Of a stretch of DNA of 60,651 bases, positions 6,114 through 15,329 are shown piece after piece (the stretch's first letter is position 1; every line of letters begins with the position of its first letter). Under the pieces are notes generated by a model. That model was given only the letters and a program-made list of their open reading frames with translations. It searched no databases and was not told where the DNA came from. Origin of the DNA: CAYLYU01 sp964501925 (GTDB taxonomy: Bacteria > Pseudomonadota > Zetaproteobacteria > Mariprofundales > Mariprofundaceae); contig CAZCTM010000011.1 of assembly GCA_964501925.1 (NCBI GenBank), forward strand, positions 1-60,651. The letters run 5' to 3'. A program made the translations under genes and the position numbers.

Positions 6114-6129
6114 ATCAGATCAGGGCTTT
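6104..6129. terminator. Bidirectional terminator between ldt and lpp-like genes
   Basis: AAAGCCCTGA (6104-6113) and TCAGGGCTTT (6120-6129) form a perfect 10-bp stem with a six-base loop. T-rich sequence lies on the right side and A-rich on the left, so it can serve both converging genes. Confidence 0.75.
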
Positions 6130-6138
6130 CTGTCGCTC

Positions 6139-6414
6139 TTATTTCCGCATGCTCTTTTCAAAGATCCTGTTGATCTTTTCGCTGTTCTGCTGGCAGCAGG
6201 CCTTGGCATCCTCGGCAGCCTGCAGGGCCCTGTCGGCCTTGGCTGCGGCTTCCTGAGCAGCCTGCAAGGCTCGATCGGCCTTGGCCGCGGCATCGTTGGC
6301 AGCCTGCTGGGCCTGTGCGGCACTGGCCTCAACCCTGTTGACGTGCTCGGTCGTGGCACAGCCTGAAGCCAGTCCAACGATCATCACCAACATGGCGATC
6401 TTGAAGGTTTTCAT
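6139..6414 (-). CDS. Lpp/OprI-like alanine-zipper murein lipoprotein
   Basis: This is a 91-residue lipoprotein. The signal peptide ends in the lipobox L15-A-S-G-C19. The mature part is a long Ala-rich heptad-repeat helix (two near-identical AAKADRALQAA units) that would form a coiled-coil trimer as in Lpp. The C-terminus FEKSMRK ends in Arg-Lys, like the YRK end of E. coli Lpp whose terminal lysine is joined to peptidoglycan. A Cys-Cys pair precedes it, which is unusual. ATG 6414 has GGAGG upstream, and the frame upstream of it is not signal-like. It is probably the partner of the converging L,D-transpeptidase. Confidence 0.8.
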   Translation of the reverse strand: MKTFKIAMLVMIVGLASGCATTEHVNRVEASAAQAQQAANDAAAKADRALQAAQEAAAKADRALQAAEDAKACCQQNSEKINRIFEKSMRK

Positions 6415-6670
6415 CGTTCCAGTTCCTCCCTTATGTTTTTTTGACCACCCTTCCATAATCAAGGTCTACCCCAAATCATAGACGAAAAATAGTTTTTAGC
6501 TATCCATGTCCATTCTCGCAGCGGGATCCGGCGAAAGATATAAACCGGCAGGCCTGGAAAACAGGATGGAATCGGCCTTTTGGCATTGTTCCTTTTGTTC
6601 CTTTGCCGTCACGGCCAAGGATGTGCAAAATAGGATGGTAAATTTTGCCCATCCGGGAGAGGCTTCCGCA

Positions 6671-7084
6671 ATGAGGGATTATATTCACCTGTCCACCAGG
6701 CGGCGCGAGGAACTGATTGACATCACCACTCCGGTTCAAGAGGTGCTCGCCAGAAGTGGCATCGAAGATGGCCTGCTCTCCATATATGCCCAGGGGGCGA
6801 CATGCGCCATCATGATTCAGGAAAACTGGGATGAAAGTGTGCAAACTGATGTCGTGCACCTCTTGCAGAAACTGATCCCGAGGGGTGTGTGGCTGCATGA
6901 CGCCCAGGACGGAAACGGTGACGCGCACCTGAAAGCCGGTCTGGTAGGACCATCGGAGACAATCCCTGTCATCAACGGCAAACTTGGTCTTTCGCGCTGG
7001 CAAAACATCTTCTTCTGTGAGTTTGACGGCCCCAGGCATCAGCGAACGGTCGTCTGCACAGTCATCAGTGATGAAAACGGCTAA
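6671..7084 (+). CDS. yjbQ: YjbQ family protein (UPF0047)
   Basis: This 137-residue protein has the family hallmark GNGDAHLKAGLVGP followed by SRWQNIFFCEFDGPR, and an early TTPVQEVL segment. YjbQ proteins form trimers; some show weak thiamine-phosphate synthase activity, but the cellular role is unsettled. ATG 6671 has GGGAGAGG 8 bases upstream and matches family length, whereas an open frame extending to 6506 adds residues unlike the family. It is followed after 9 bases by the glutamate dehydrogenase gene. The 250 bases upstream carry no recognisable gene. Confidence 0.85.
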   Translation: MRDYIHLSTRRREELIDITTPVQEVLARSGIEDGLLSIYAQGATCAIMIQENWDESVQTDVVHLLQKLIPRGVWLHDAQDGNGDAHLKAGLVGPSETIPVINGKLGLSRWQNIFFCEFDGPRHQRTVVCTVISDENG

Positions 7085-7093
7085 ACTCTGAAT

Positions 7094-10000
7094 ATGCGGC
7101 CACTCCGTAACCAGCTCATCCAGATCCTGGAGGAGGCCAGAAAGCAGCAACGTCAGGGGCCGTTGCCCACGCGTCTGGCGGCAGCCCTGGTGCATAACTT
7201 CTTTTCCCTGCTTACCGACCCAAGATCCAAACGGATTGGCCTACGCTGGTGTCTCGTCAGCCAGCAGCAGTTGCATCGCCACATCATCTGCATTCGCTGC
7301 CCCGATCAGGCATTTTATCTTGACGGCATCAAAAATTACTTCAGCCGTCGCGGGATCCAGACACTTGAACAGCAAACCATGGTCGTCCACATCGATTGCG
7401 ATGACCGCGGATGCACCCTCTCGATTCGCCAGCCGGATGAACAGTCCCAAAACAATTTTATGTTCATCGCCCTGCATGTTTCGGCAACCCTGGTACCGGA
7501 CGGAAAATCCCTCAGCAGGGAGCTCGGCTCCATACTCCAGGCCGTTGATCTCTCGGTTCAGGACTTTCCGGCCATGCGCACTTCCATTTCCCGCTACGCC
7601 GGATTGCTTGAAAAAGACGATCCGGATGCCGCCAGGCTTCTCAACTGGATGAACGACGACAAGTACCTCTATTTTGGCCTGGGGCAGGAGAAGCACCGCT
7701 ACGGACTCATGCGAAATCGACGCGTGCTTGCCAAGGTGGCAAAGGGACTGGCCGAGGAGATCGAGGGTGTCCCGCCAGCAAAAAAGCCGGGGCTGGAGTG
7801 GCTGTACCTTGGATCAGCCCAGAATTACCTCTACAGCGCGGCCAGCCTTGAAGTCGTTCGTATCAGCTGGCGATCGGATGCTGGTCTGAGCAGTGCCGTC
7901 TTGATGGGCCACTTTTCCCGAAGCGCCCGTTACACCAATGCCAGTCGTGTTCCCTACATCAGGAAAATCTGGGAAGCACTGCAAAACGAACCGCTGTTAA
8001 AGCAGTCGGCCTTTTATCGGCGTGAGTTTCGCACCGTTTTTGACCGCATGGCCAAGCCCATCCTGCTGACCATTCCGGTCAAACGTTTCCTGGCCCCATT
8101 GAAGGAAATCATCGATATGGCCAGTCCCACCGAGACAAAAACGGCCATCTGGCGACCATATCCGGGCAATGTAAGCGTCCTTCTTTCAGCCATTCCCGCC
8201 GCACGTTTTGGTCCGAACATCCTTGCCAACATCCTTGATGGCATCCGTTCCCTCGGACCGGTTCCGCTAGGCCAGGAATCATTTGTCATCGGCCCGCATC
8301 GCTTGCTGTTTGTTACCCTGGATGGCGATGTCGACAAGACGCTTGAGAACAGGCTCGGCAAGCTGATCCAGAAGAGCATTATCTTCTGGAAGGACCGGGC
8401 CAAGGCGATTGTCCTGCAGAAGGCCAGGGGCCTGCGCGTACCGGAAATGCTGGCGGAAATCGAAAGACTGCCCTTACTTTACCAGGATCTTTTCGCTCCC
8501 GAGCAGGTCCTCGATGACCTCATGATCAGGGATCTGGTACGTGCCGATCAGCGTACGCGGGTGAGAGTCCAGCGCAGTGAAGCCGGGCTTGACCTGTACA
8601 TCTTTTCATCGCAGGAGCTTGCCCTCGGGCGACTGGTTGCGGCCATTCAGGCGTTTGGAATGACTGCCCTGCAGGAGGCCGTCGTGACCTTTCCCGGGGA
8701 GCCTCCGGTCCATCTGAGCAGCCTGCGTTGCGGCATCAATCATGCAGTGTCCCAAATCAGTATCGGCCATGTCTCCGAAGCGCTTGAACAGGTGCTCAAC
8801 GGCGAGGCGGATGACGACGGTGCGAATGCCCTCGTTCTCCGCGCAGGCCTGAACATCATGGATGTAGGCATCATCATTACCCTTAGGAATTATCTGATCC
8901 AGCTACTGGCGGATGCCGCACCCACACCGCTTACGCAGATGCTGAACCGTTATCCGAAGGTGTCCGCCAAACTGCTCAGACTGTTTGAGGCGATGCACCG
9001 CCCTTCCATGCCTCTTTCATTCGCTCCCCATGCCATGAATGAATTTAACGAGGCCATGAACGAGGTACTCAGCCTGACTGACGACCGATGGTTCAGGGCC
9101 CTTGAGGCCATCGTCAAGGCAGGGGTGCGTACCAATGCGTATATCAGAAAGCCGGGAGAGGCCATCAGCATCAAGATTGATCCGACACACCTTGGTTTTG
9201 TTCCCAAACCGGTTCCCTACCGGGAAATATTCGTCCACGGCACCCACGTCGAGGGCATTCACATGCGGGCGGGACCTGTGGCGCGTGGCGGCATCCGTTT
9301 CTCCGACAGGCCCGTTGATTTTCGTACCGAAATCCTGGAGCTGATGGCGACACAAATCATAAAAAACGGGCAAATCGTTCCCACCGGAGCCAAGGGCGGT
9401 TTTGTGGTGCGCGGAGGAAAAGGTGAAGCCTTTGTGCGCAGGCAGTACAGGATCTTCATCCGGGCCCTGCTCGAACTGACCGACAACCTCAGAAACGGTG
9501 AAGTGGTGCCTCCACAGGGCATTAAAATCTCGGCCCAGGACAAGGGAGACCCCTACCTGGTTGTGGCCGCGGACAAGGGTACGGCCCGCTATTCCGATCT
9601 GGCCAACGAGATTGCAATGCAAACCGGTTTCTGGCTGGGCGATGCCTTCGCCAGTGGCGGAAAACACGGCTATGATCACAAGAAGGTGGGCATAACGGCC
9701 CGTGGCGCCTGGTTGTGTGTACGGGAGCACTTTGCCCTGCTTGGCATCGACGCCGACAAGGATCCCATCAGCGTGGTCGGGATCGGAGACATGAGCGGCG
9801 ATGTGTTTGGTAACGGCATGTTGCTTAACAAGAACCTGAGACTGATTGCCGCCTTCAACCACAAGCACATCTTCATCGATCCGGATCCAGATCCCAGGGC
9901 TGCTTACAGGGAGCGCAAACGGCTGTTTCGGATGGAAGGGGATTGGGAACAGTATGATCCCGCCGTTATCAGTCAGGGGGGCGGGGTATTCCTGCGGACA

Positions 10001-11638
10001 TCTAAACGTATTGCCCTTTCACCTGAAGCACGCCTGGCACTCAATATCGAGGAAAAGTCCCTCTCCGGTGAAGAGTTAATCCGTGCCATCCTGTCGGCCC
10101 CGGTCGATCTGCTCTACAACGGCGGTATAGGCACCTATATCCGTGGCAGCCATGAAAGCAACAATGAGGTACGGGATCCGGCGAACAATGCTGTGCGTAT
10201 CACGGCACGGCAACTTCGATGCCGTGTCGTCGCGGAAGGGGGAAACCTGGGTCTGACGCAAAAGGCACGGATTGAATTTGCCGCAAGAGGCGGCCGAATC
10301 AACACGGACGCGATCGATAATTCCGCCGGTGTGGACATGTCCGACCATGAGGTGAATTTGAAGATCCTGCTAGCCTCCCGATCTCCCGATCACATGACCC
10401 TGAACCGGCGCAACCGCCTCCTGAAAGGCCTCACAGCCGTCATCACCGATCAATGCCTGGCCAACAATCTGGCCCAGTCACGTGCCCTGAATCTGGCCGA
10501 GATGGAGGCGAGTGTCTTTCCCCCGAGGATACAGCGTCTCCGGGACCACCTTATCGAAGTGGGCAGGATTGACCCCCAGACCAATCCGGGAATCGAGGAC
10601 GATGAAACAATCGGTCTGCGGCCCCAACTGGCCGTTCTGCTTGGTTGTGAAAAAAACCGTATTCACCACACACTGGCGACCGACAACTTTGCCAGTAAAA
10701 GCTGCTTCCACGAAGATCTGCTTTTTTCCTATTTCCCGAGACGCATCCAGAAGCGCTATGCGCCGGCTATCCGTTCCCACGCCCTGGCCGACGAGATTAC
10801 GCATACCGTCGCTGCCAACCACCTGATCAATCATTTTGGGCTTGGCAGCATCCACCATCTGGAAAGCCTCGTGGATGCATCCCCTTCCACCATTGCCCAG
10901 GCCCTTCTGATCTCCGAGTTCATCCTTGATGGTGAGGTGCTGAGAACGTCCATCTGGCAACAGATTGTGGAAATGGAGATTGCCTGCAAGTTTCAGCGCA
11001 TCCTCCAGGACAGTCTGATTCACTTTGCCGAGGACCTGCTGCGCCTTTGTCCCATCGAACAGCTGGATAAGGGCTGGATGCTCAAGCAGCGCCAGCGTTT
11101 CCGGCGTTACCGGCATGCGGCAGGCCGTGGCATCCCGGGCAAGACCAGCAAGGATGAATACATGACCCTCCTGCAGGAGGCACGGCAGGCGGGGATGGAG
11201 GAACAAACGGCCATCGATATGGCCGGCATGCCGGAACTTTCCCTGGCCGGTGTGGCATTGCATGTAAGTTCCGCGCTTGGATTGCCTCTGGCCTCCTGCC
11301 TGCAGGCAAATCAGATCTGCCAGCACCTCTTGCCATTCATTGAGGTGGAATCAAGACTCAGGACGCCGGCGTGGGGGGACGAACTGGCGCATGAGCTGCG
11401 CCGTGAATGGCTGCATCGTCTGTGCCTCCTGAAGAGCCATGCCATTCGGCAACTGCTCAAGCTCCCCGACGGTCTTTCACTGGAATCGGGAACCGGGATG
11501 TGGGGTCAACACAGAGACTGGGAAAGCATCCAGACGCTCAAGCAGCAACTCATCAGCGGAGAAGAGGAAACGGATCGCATATTGTTGCTCCTTCTGCTGA
11601 CCCGTATGGAATCCCTGGTGCATGAAACAAAGACCTAG
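7094..11638 (+). CDS. gdhB: NAD-specific glutamate dehydrogenase, large (GDH-180-type) form
   Basis: With 1,514 residues it belongs to the giant bacterial NAD-glutamate dehydrogenases (Bac_GDH), slightly shorter than the usual 1,600. It has a long N-terminal ACT-like regulatory part (about 1-600), a catalytic core recognised by GPVARGGIRFSDRPVDFRTE, the PTGAKGGF segment with the substrate lysine, the nucleotide-fold region GIGDMSGDVFGNGM, and a C-terminal helical part. It converts glutamate to 2-oxoglutarate and ammonium with NAD+, a catabolic role. This fits with arginase, ornithine aminotransferase and a proline-type symporter nearby. No frameshift is seen. Its 3' end overlaps the next gene by 17 bases. 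Confidence 0.95.
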   Translation: MRPLRNQLIQILEEARKQQRQGPLPTRLAAALVHNFFSLLTDPRSKRIGLRWCLVSQQQLHRHIICIRCPDQAFYLDGIKNYFSRRGIQTLEQQTMVVHIDCDDRGCTLSIRQPDEQSQNNFMFIALHVSATLVPDGKSLSRELGSILQAVDLSVQDFPAMRTSISRYAGLLEKDDPDAARLLNWMNDDKYLYFGLGQEKHRYGLMRNRRVLAKVAKGLAEEIEGVPPAKKPGLEWLYLGSAQNYLYSAASLEVVRISWRSDAGLSSAVLMGHFSRSARYTNASRVPYIRKIWEALQNEPLLKQSAFYRREFRTVFDRMAKPILLTIPVKRFLAPLKEIIDMASPTETKTAIWRPYPGNVSVLLSAIPAARFGPNILANILDGIRSLGPVPLGQESFVIGPHRLLFVTLDGDVDKTLENRLGKLIQKSIIFWKDRAKAIVLQKARGLRVPEMLAEIERLPLLYQDLFAPEQVLDDLMIRDLVRADQRTRVRVQRSEAGLDLYIFSSQELALGRLVAAIQAFGMTALQEAVVTFPGEPPVHLSSLRCGINHAVSQISIGHVSEALEQVLNGEADDDGANALVLRAGLNIMDVGIIITLRNYLIQLLADAAPTPLTQMLNRYPKVSAKLLRLFEAMHRPSMPLSFAPHAMNEFNEAMNEVLSLTDDRWFRALEAIVKAGVRTNAYIRKPGEAISIKIDPTHLGFVPKPVPYREIFVHGTHVEGIHMRAGPVARGGIRFSDRPVDFRTEILELMATQIIKNGQIVPTGAKGGFVVRGGKGEAFVRRQYRIFIRALLELTDNLRNGEVVPPQGIKISAQDKGDPYLVVAADKGTARYSDLANEIAMQTGFWLGDAFASGGKHGYDHKKVGITARGAWLCVREHFALLGIDADKDPISVVGIGDMSGDVFGNGMLLNKNLRLIAAFNHKHIFIDPDPDPRAAYRERKRLFRMEGDWEQYDPAVISQGGGVFLRTSKRIALSPEARLALNIEEKSLSGEELIRAILSAPVDLLYNGGIGTYIRGSHESNNEVRDPANNAVRITARQLRCRVVAEGGNLGLTQKARIEFAARGGRINTDAIDNSAGVDMSDHEVNLKILLASRSPDHMTLNRRNRLLKGLTAVITDQCLANNLAQSRALNLAEMEASVFPPRIQRLRDHLIEVGRIDPQTNPGIEDDETIGLRPQLAVLLGCEKNRIHHTLATDNFASKSCFHEDLLFSYFPRRIQKRYAPAIRSHALADEITHTVAANHLINHFGLGSIHHLESLVDASPSTIAQALLISEFILDGEVLRTSIWQQIVEMEIACKFQRILQDSLIHFAEDLLRLCPIEQLDKGWMLKQRQRFRRYRHAAGRGIPGKTSKDEYMTLLQEARQAGMEEQTAIDMAGMPELSLAGVALHVSSALGLPLASCLQANQICQHLLPFIEVESRLRTPAWGDELAHELRREWLHRLCLLKSHAIRQLLKLPDGLSLESGTGMWGQHRDWESIQTLKQQLISGEEETDRILLLLLLTRMESLVHETKT

Positions 11639-12467
11639 ACACCAGCCGTTTGTCTACAAACGAAAAGACCAAGCCACTCTCCGGGGTCGCTACCTTCCCG
11701 GCAAGCGCATCCTGCTGGTGTTTCTCAGCGGATTTCGTTCGGTGCACACCGGAAAGAAAGCAACGGCAATTGCCCGATATGCGCAAGAGAAGGGGTATGC
11801 CTGCCTGAGATTCGACTATCTTGGTCACGGCATTTCCGATGGAAAATTTACGGACTTTCGTATTTCTGAAGCCATCAGGGATACGGTTGGATGTATCCGT
11901 CAGGTCCTTGGGAGGGACCAGGCCGTGATCCTTGTGGGGTCGAGCATGGGAGGATGGATTGCCATAGAAATCGCCAGGAGAGGCCATCTGGCTATAGCGG
12001 GCTTGTTGCTTATCGCGCCTGCCACCAATTTCCTGTCGGAAAAACTGCGCCGCACGGACAAGGGGACCATGGCCAGATTTGAGGCCCAGGGTTATGTGGA
12101 TGTTCCCGATAATGGTCGGCCTGGAACCACCTATCGTCTCACCAAGGCCTTCCTGGATGACGCCATTGCCAACGAACCTCCTGCGGGCAACCTGTCACTC
12201 GACTGTCCGGTCAGGATTATTCACGGCGAGAATGATCAAAGCGTCCCACTGGCCAGCGCCGTGTTGCTGCACAGGCAAATCCCGAACAGTTCTCTTCGAA
12301 TCATTGACAAGGGTGACCATCGCCTGAGTGATCATATTCCGGTCATCCTCTCCGAGCTGGATGCACTGGTGCAGACCGTCAGTCATCATTCGGAGTTCGC
12401 GGCAACTGCATGGCCAGAATCACGCCTGCAAGGGCCGCAATCGAGCAGGCAAAGAACGCGGAATTAA
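11622..12467 (+). CDS. Alpha/beta hydrolase (serine hydrolase)
   Basis: This 281-residue cytoplasmic protein has an alpha/beta-hydrolase fold. The nucleophile elbow is G106-S-S108-M-G110 (VGSSMGGW), the acid is in HGENDQSVP and the catalytic His in IDKGDHRLS. A preceding FDYLGHGISDG loop resembles ABHD10-type acyl-protein or glucuronide esterases. The substrate is unknown. The start overlaps the 3' end of the glutamate dehydrogenase gene, so the two are probably co-transcribed. Its 3' end overlaps the convergent transporter gene by about 90 bases, which makes the last 30 residues less certain as functional sequence. Confidence 0.8.
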   Translation: MKQRPRHQPFVYKRKDQATLRGRYLPGKRILLVFLSGFRSVHTGKKATAIARYAQEKGYACLRFDYLGHGISDGKFTDFRISEAIRDTVGCIRQVLGRDQAVILVGSSMGGWIAIEIARRGHLAIAGLLLIAPATNFLSEKLRRTDKGTMARFEAQGYVDVPDNGRPGTTYRLTKAFLDDAIANEPPAGNLSLDCPVRIIHGENDQSVPLASAVLLHRQIPNSSLRIIDKGDHRLSDHIPVILSELDALVQTVSHHSEFAATAWPESRLQGPQSSRQRTRN

Positions 12468-13521
12468 ACCCGAAGCGTTCCGCTATCATCCCGCACACGG
12501 TGACTCCCACTGTCAGGCCCAGGCCAAAACCGCAGGCGGAATACCACCCCTGAGCGGCAGCCTGCCGGCTTTTGGGGGCCAGGCGGCGAACCCATGTCAC
12601 GGCCGTGATATGAAAGGCCGCAAAGCTGGCTGCATGCCCCAGCTGCAACCCCGCCAGGACCCACCACGATTCTGCCAGCCCGATACCCAGCCAGCGAAGA
12701 GAGGCCAGCAGGAAACAGGTGGCCAGTACCCAGGCGGGGGCCGCCGACTGGAGTGGACGGGACCATTCCCACATCAGCACGATCTCAGCAAGAACGCCAA
12801 GGGTCCAGAAAGCCCCTACCTGCCAACCGGAATATCCCAGATCCAGAAGAAACAGACTGTAAAAACCGTAGTAGGCTCCATGGGAAAGCTGCATGAGGAA
12901 GGCGGCGCCAAGCAAGGCCATAAACGGCCGTGTAAAGTGCGAATGGCCCTGGACGCTCTCCTTCGAAACCTCCTCATAGACAGGAAAACCAAAAGCTGCA
13001 TAGGCAGTGACCAGAAGCAGCGCCGCCATCCAGTAGGGAAAGCCCAGAATGGACGTATCTGTCAGGATGGTGCCTCCTAACATGGTGCAAACGACAAAAC
13101 CGATTGATCCCCATACCCTGAGGCGGCCGTAATCGGCCAGCGCCGCCTCGGAAACGGCCACGCTGAGCCCATCGGTAAGCGGCAAGACCGCAGACCAGAG
13201 AAGCCCGAAACCAAAGATCAGCAAGGCCAGCAACCAGGGCGTATCGATCACAGGCATGGAGACCATCAACAAGGCGGCAAGAAGGATGGATGAGCAGATA
13301 AACATGGCCCGACTGCCACCCCGGCGGTCCAGAGCGCGCCCCACAAAGGGAGGCGAAACCACCTTGGCCAGGGCAAGCAGGCCTGTAAACAACCCGACTG
13401 TACTGATATTGAAGCCTTTCTCCGAGAGATAAACCGGGAAGAACGGCAAAAGCAATCCCAGGCCACCAAAATAACTGGCATAGAAAACCTGGATATAGCG
13501 CAGGGATCTGGCGGGAACCAT
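12379..13521 (-). CDS. MFS transporter, PPP/HcaT-like
   Basis: This polytopic membrane protein of about 380 residues has roughly 12 hydrophobic segments. The first loop reads FFPVYLSEKGF, and a loop-2 motif GRALDRRGG follows transmembrane segments 2-3; both fit the phenylpropionate-permease-like (MFS_1_like) group. The substrate cannot be told from sequence. Starts at 13521 (ATG) and 13557 (GTG) are both possible, neither with a good ribosome-binding site. I prefer 13521 because it begins just before the first membrane segment. The gene converges on and overlaps the hydrolase gene. Confidence 0.8.
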   Translation of the reverse strand: MVPARSLRYIQVFYASYFGGLGLLLPFFPVYLSEKGFNISTVGLFTGLLALAKVVSPPFVGRALDRRGGSRAMFICSSILLAALLMVSMPVIDTPWLLALLIFGFGLLWSAVLPLTDGLSVAVSEAALADYGRLRVWGSIGFVVCTMLGGTILTDTSILGFPYWMAALLLVTAYAAFGFPVYEEVSKESVQGHSHFTRPFMALLGAAFLMQLSHGAYYGFYSLFLLDLGYSGWQVGAFWTLGVLAEIVLMWEWSRPLQSAAPAWVLATCFLLASLRWLGIGLAESWWVLAGLQLGHAASFAAFHITAVTWVRRLAPKSRQAAAQGWYSACGFGLGLTVGVTVCGMIAERFGFNSAFFACSIAALAGVILAMQLPRTPNDD

Positions 13522-13642
13522 GCCCAAGAATAACGGCAACCGTCGTGCGCTTGCCACCTTTAGGGTGGAAAAATGATCATATCCCTCAAAAGACCCGCCA
13601 TGACTTGATTCTCAGGGCGGGGTATCTAGCATCATTACCGAC

Positions 13643-13717
13643 GCGGGCATCGTATAATGGCTATTACCCCAGCTTCCCAAGCTGGAGACGCGGGTTCGAT
13701 TCCCGCTGCCCGCTCCA
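13643..13717 (+). tRNA. tRNA-Gly (anticodon CCC)
   Basis: The acceptor stem GCGGGCA/TGCCCGC, the anticodon arm CCAGC-TTCCCAA-GCTGG giving anticodon CCC, and the T arm CGGGTTCGATTCCCG are all present. CCA is encoded at 13715-13717. The gene stands alone between the divergent MFS gene and zapD. Confidence 0.95.
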
Positions 13718-13776
13718 GATTCTGGACAACAGGGGGGAGGTAAGCCATTAGCAAAAATGAACATGCACCTCCGCTG

Positions 13777-14541
13777 GTGCGGTTTACTTTCCCGTTGTCC
13801 GAGAGGGCCCACGCCTTTCTTCAACTGCGCGATGCATTATATGCCCTCTCTTACGGGGAACACGAAGAACAGGCTATCTCCTGGTTACTGGCGGCAGTGG
13901 ATGTTCGTGCCTCCCTGCTGGGCGAGCAAGGCAGGAAACCGGCCCTGCCAGAGGTTCAGGCGCTGCTCGCATCGGTCCAGACCTATTTGCAGGAGATTGC
14001 TTCAAACCACCCCCGCTACGCCAGTGCCATACATCGTTCCACCAGCGCCATTGATTCCTATATCCACAATCTGGAACAGGGTCTGGGAGAGGCCATCCGG
14101 TTCCTGGCCGAGGATTCCCTTATCTGCGCCTATCTGAACGCCCTGAAAAAACAGGACTGGCTGGCTCACAAGCCCTGCCTTCCCCAGGCACTTTCCACCC
14201 TTTGGCTGGGCGACATCGAACGGCGCCAGGCCCTCCACAAGGGGCTTGCACCCCTCATTGAGGCGGTGAACGGTCTTGATTCCATGCTCCATGACTTTGT
14301 CGACTGGCAATGGCGGCAGGCCAGCGAAGGAAACGATCAGATCTTTCTCGAACGCAACTCACATTATGGCCTGTTTGTTGTGGGGCTGGATCCCACCGTG
14401 GTCCAAAAAGGCATAGTCCCGGACATCTCGCGAAACCGTTTTATGGTTCAGCTCCGGTTTCAGCACTGGCGAACAGGTGAAACGCCATGCAGCGCGCGCG
14501 AGGAAATCCCCTACGCCATGATGCTGGTTCCCGTGGTCTGA
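13777..14541 (+). CDS. zapD: Cell division protein ZapD
   Basis: At 254 residues it matches the DUF1342/ZapD family in length and pattern, with FPLSERAHAFLQLRDAL near the start, a helical N-terminal domain, and a C-terminal beta-domain ending in YAMMLVPVV. ZapD cross-links FtsZ filaments at the division ring in the cytoplasm. It starts with GTG at 13777; I see no strong ribosome-binding site. yacG follows after 3 bases, a neighbour pair common in gammaproteobacteria. Confidence 0.9.
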   Translation: MRFTFPLSERAHAFLQLRDALYALSYGEHEEQAISWLLAAVDVRASLLGEQGRKPALPEVQALLASVQTYLQEIASNHPRYASAIHRSTSAIDSYIHNLEQGLGEAIRFLAEDSLICAYLNALKKQDWLAHKPCLPQALSTLWLGDIERRQALHKGLAPLIEAVNGLDSMLHDFVDWQWRQASEGNDQIFLERNSHYGLFVVGLDPTVVQKGIVPDISRNRFMVQLRFQHWRTGETPCSAREEIPYAMMLVPVV

Positions 14542-14544
14542 ACC

Positions 14545-14730
14545 ATGGGGAGAAATGTCCGATTCACATGCCCCATCTGTCACAGGAAAGTGGAAAGGAA
14601 TTCGTCCTTCTTTCCGTTCTGCAGCGAACGGTGCAAACTGATCGATCTTGGAAAATGGGCAGGTGAGGAATACCGGATCAAGGGCGAGTATTCCCACAGC
14701 ATCCCGGAAGACCGGGCATCCGATAACTGA
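14545..14730 (+). CDS. yacG: DNA gyrase inhibitor YacG
   Basis: A 61-residue zinc protein. Ligands C9-x2-C12 and C26-x3-C30 (CPIC and CSERC) are in place, followed by the conserved LIDLGKWAGEEYRI segment. YacG binds the GyrB C-terminal region and blocks DNA binding by gyrase in E. coli. It is translationally close to zapD and to the downstream maf gene (17-base gap), so all three are probably one operon. Confidence 0.93.
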   Translation: MGRNVRFTCPICHRKVERNSSFFPFCSERCKLIDLGKWAGEEYRIKGEYSHSIPEDRASDN

Positions 14731-14747
14731 GATGAGCCACTTGACCC

Positions 14748-15323
14748 ATGCCTAGGCTGATCCTTGCTTCCACATCGCCGTACCGTGCCAGGCTTCTCAA
14801 GCGACTGCGCATCCCCTTCGATGTTGTAGCACCTGAATTCAGGGAAATTCAGCCGGGCACCATGCCGGTATCCGAACTTGTGCGCAGAAACACCCTGGGC
14901 AAGGCCCACTCGGTACTGCACAGGCGGCCACGCTGCACCATTATCGCCTCGGACCAGCTTGCCGTCTGTGGCGAAAAAATCCTGGGAAAACCCGGTACGG
15001 AAGCCAGGGCACGCAAGCAATTGCTGCAGCTCTCGGGTAAATCCGTGGATTTTATTACCGGCCTGGCCGTCCTCAATGAAAAAGAAGAGCACTATGACGA
15101 AATCCCGTTCAGGGTCCATTTCCGCAGGCTTTCCCGAATTGAAATCGAAACATACGTGCGCCTGGAAAGGCCCCTGGACTGCGCCGGCAGCTTCAAGAGT
15201 GAGGGCCTGGGCATATGCCTGTTTGAACGCCTTGAGGGAGAAGATCCTACCGCCCTGATGGGTCTGCCCCTGATACGCCTTTCACATTACCTTGCCCCTC
15301 TTCGTCATCTGGCCCTGAAATAG
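14748..15323 (+). CDS. Maf family nucleotide pyrophosphatase (YceF-like)
   Basis: This 191-residue protein begins with the Maf signature ILASTSPYRARLLKRL, which includes the phosphate-binding Ser and Arg, and has the catalytic-base region ASDQLAV. Maf proteins hydrolyse noncanonical or modified nucleoside triphosphates. The SDQ motif and PEFRE segment suggest the YceF subgroup, which acts on 7-methyl-GTP, rather than the dTTP/UTP enzyme. It ends 6 bases before the convergent ornithine aminotransferase gene. Confidence 0.9.
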   Translation: MPRLILASTSPYRARLLKRLRIPFDVVAPEFREIQPGTMPVSELVRRNTLGKAHSVLHRRPRCTIIASDQLAVCGEKILGKPGTEARARKQLLQLSGKSVDFITGLAVLNEKEEHYDEIPFRVHFRRLSRIEIETYVRLERPLDCAGSFKSEGLGICLFERLEGEDPTALMGLPLIRLSHYLAPLRHLALK

Positions 15324-15329
15324 AGGGGC

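Noticed and set aside
9017..9868. Minus-strand open frame of 283 codons inside the glutamate dehydrogenase gene
   Set aside because: It is a mirror frame of a strongly conserved GDH core, with no start signal and no domain.
13545..13751. Open frame across the tRNA-Gly gene
   Set aside because: It reads through a complete tRNA and has no coding signal.
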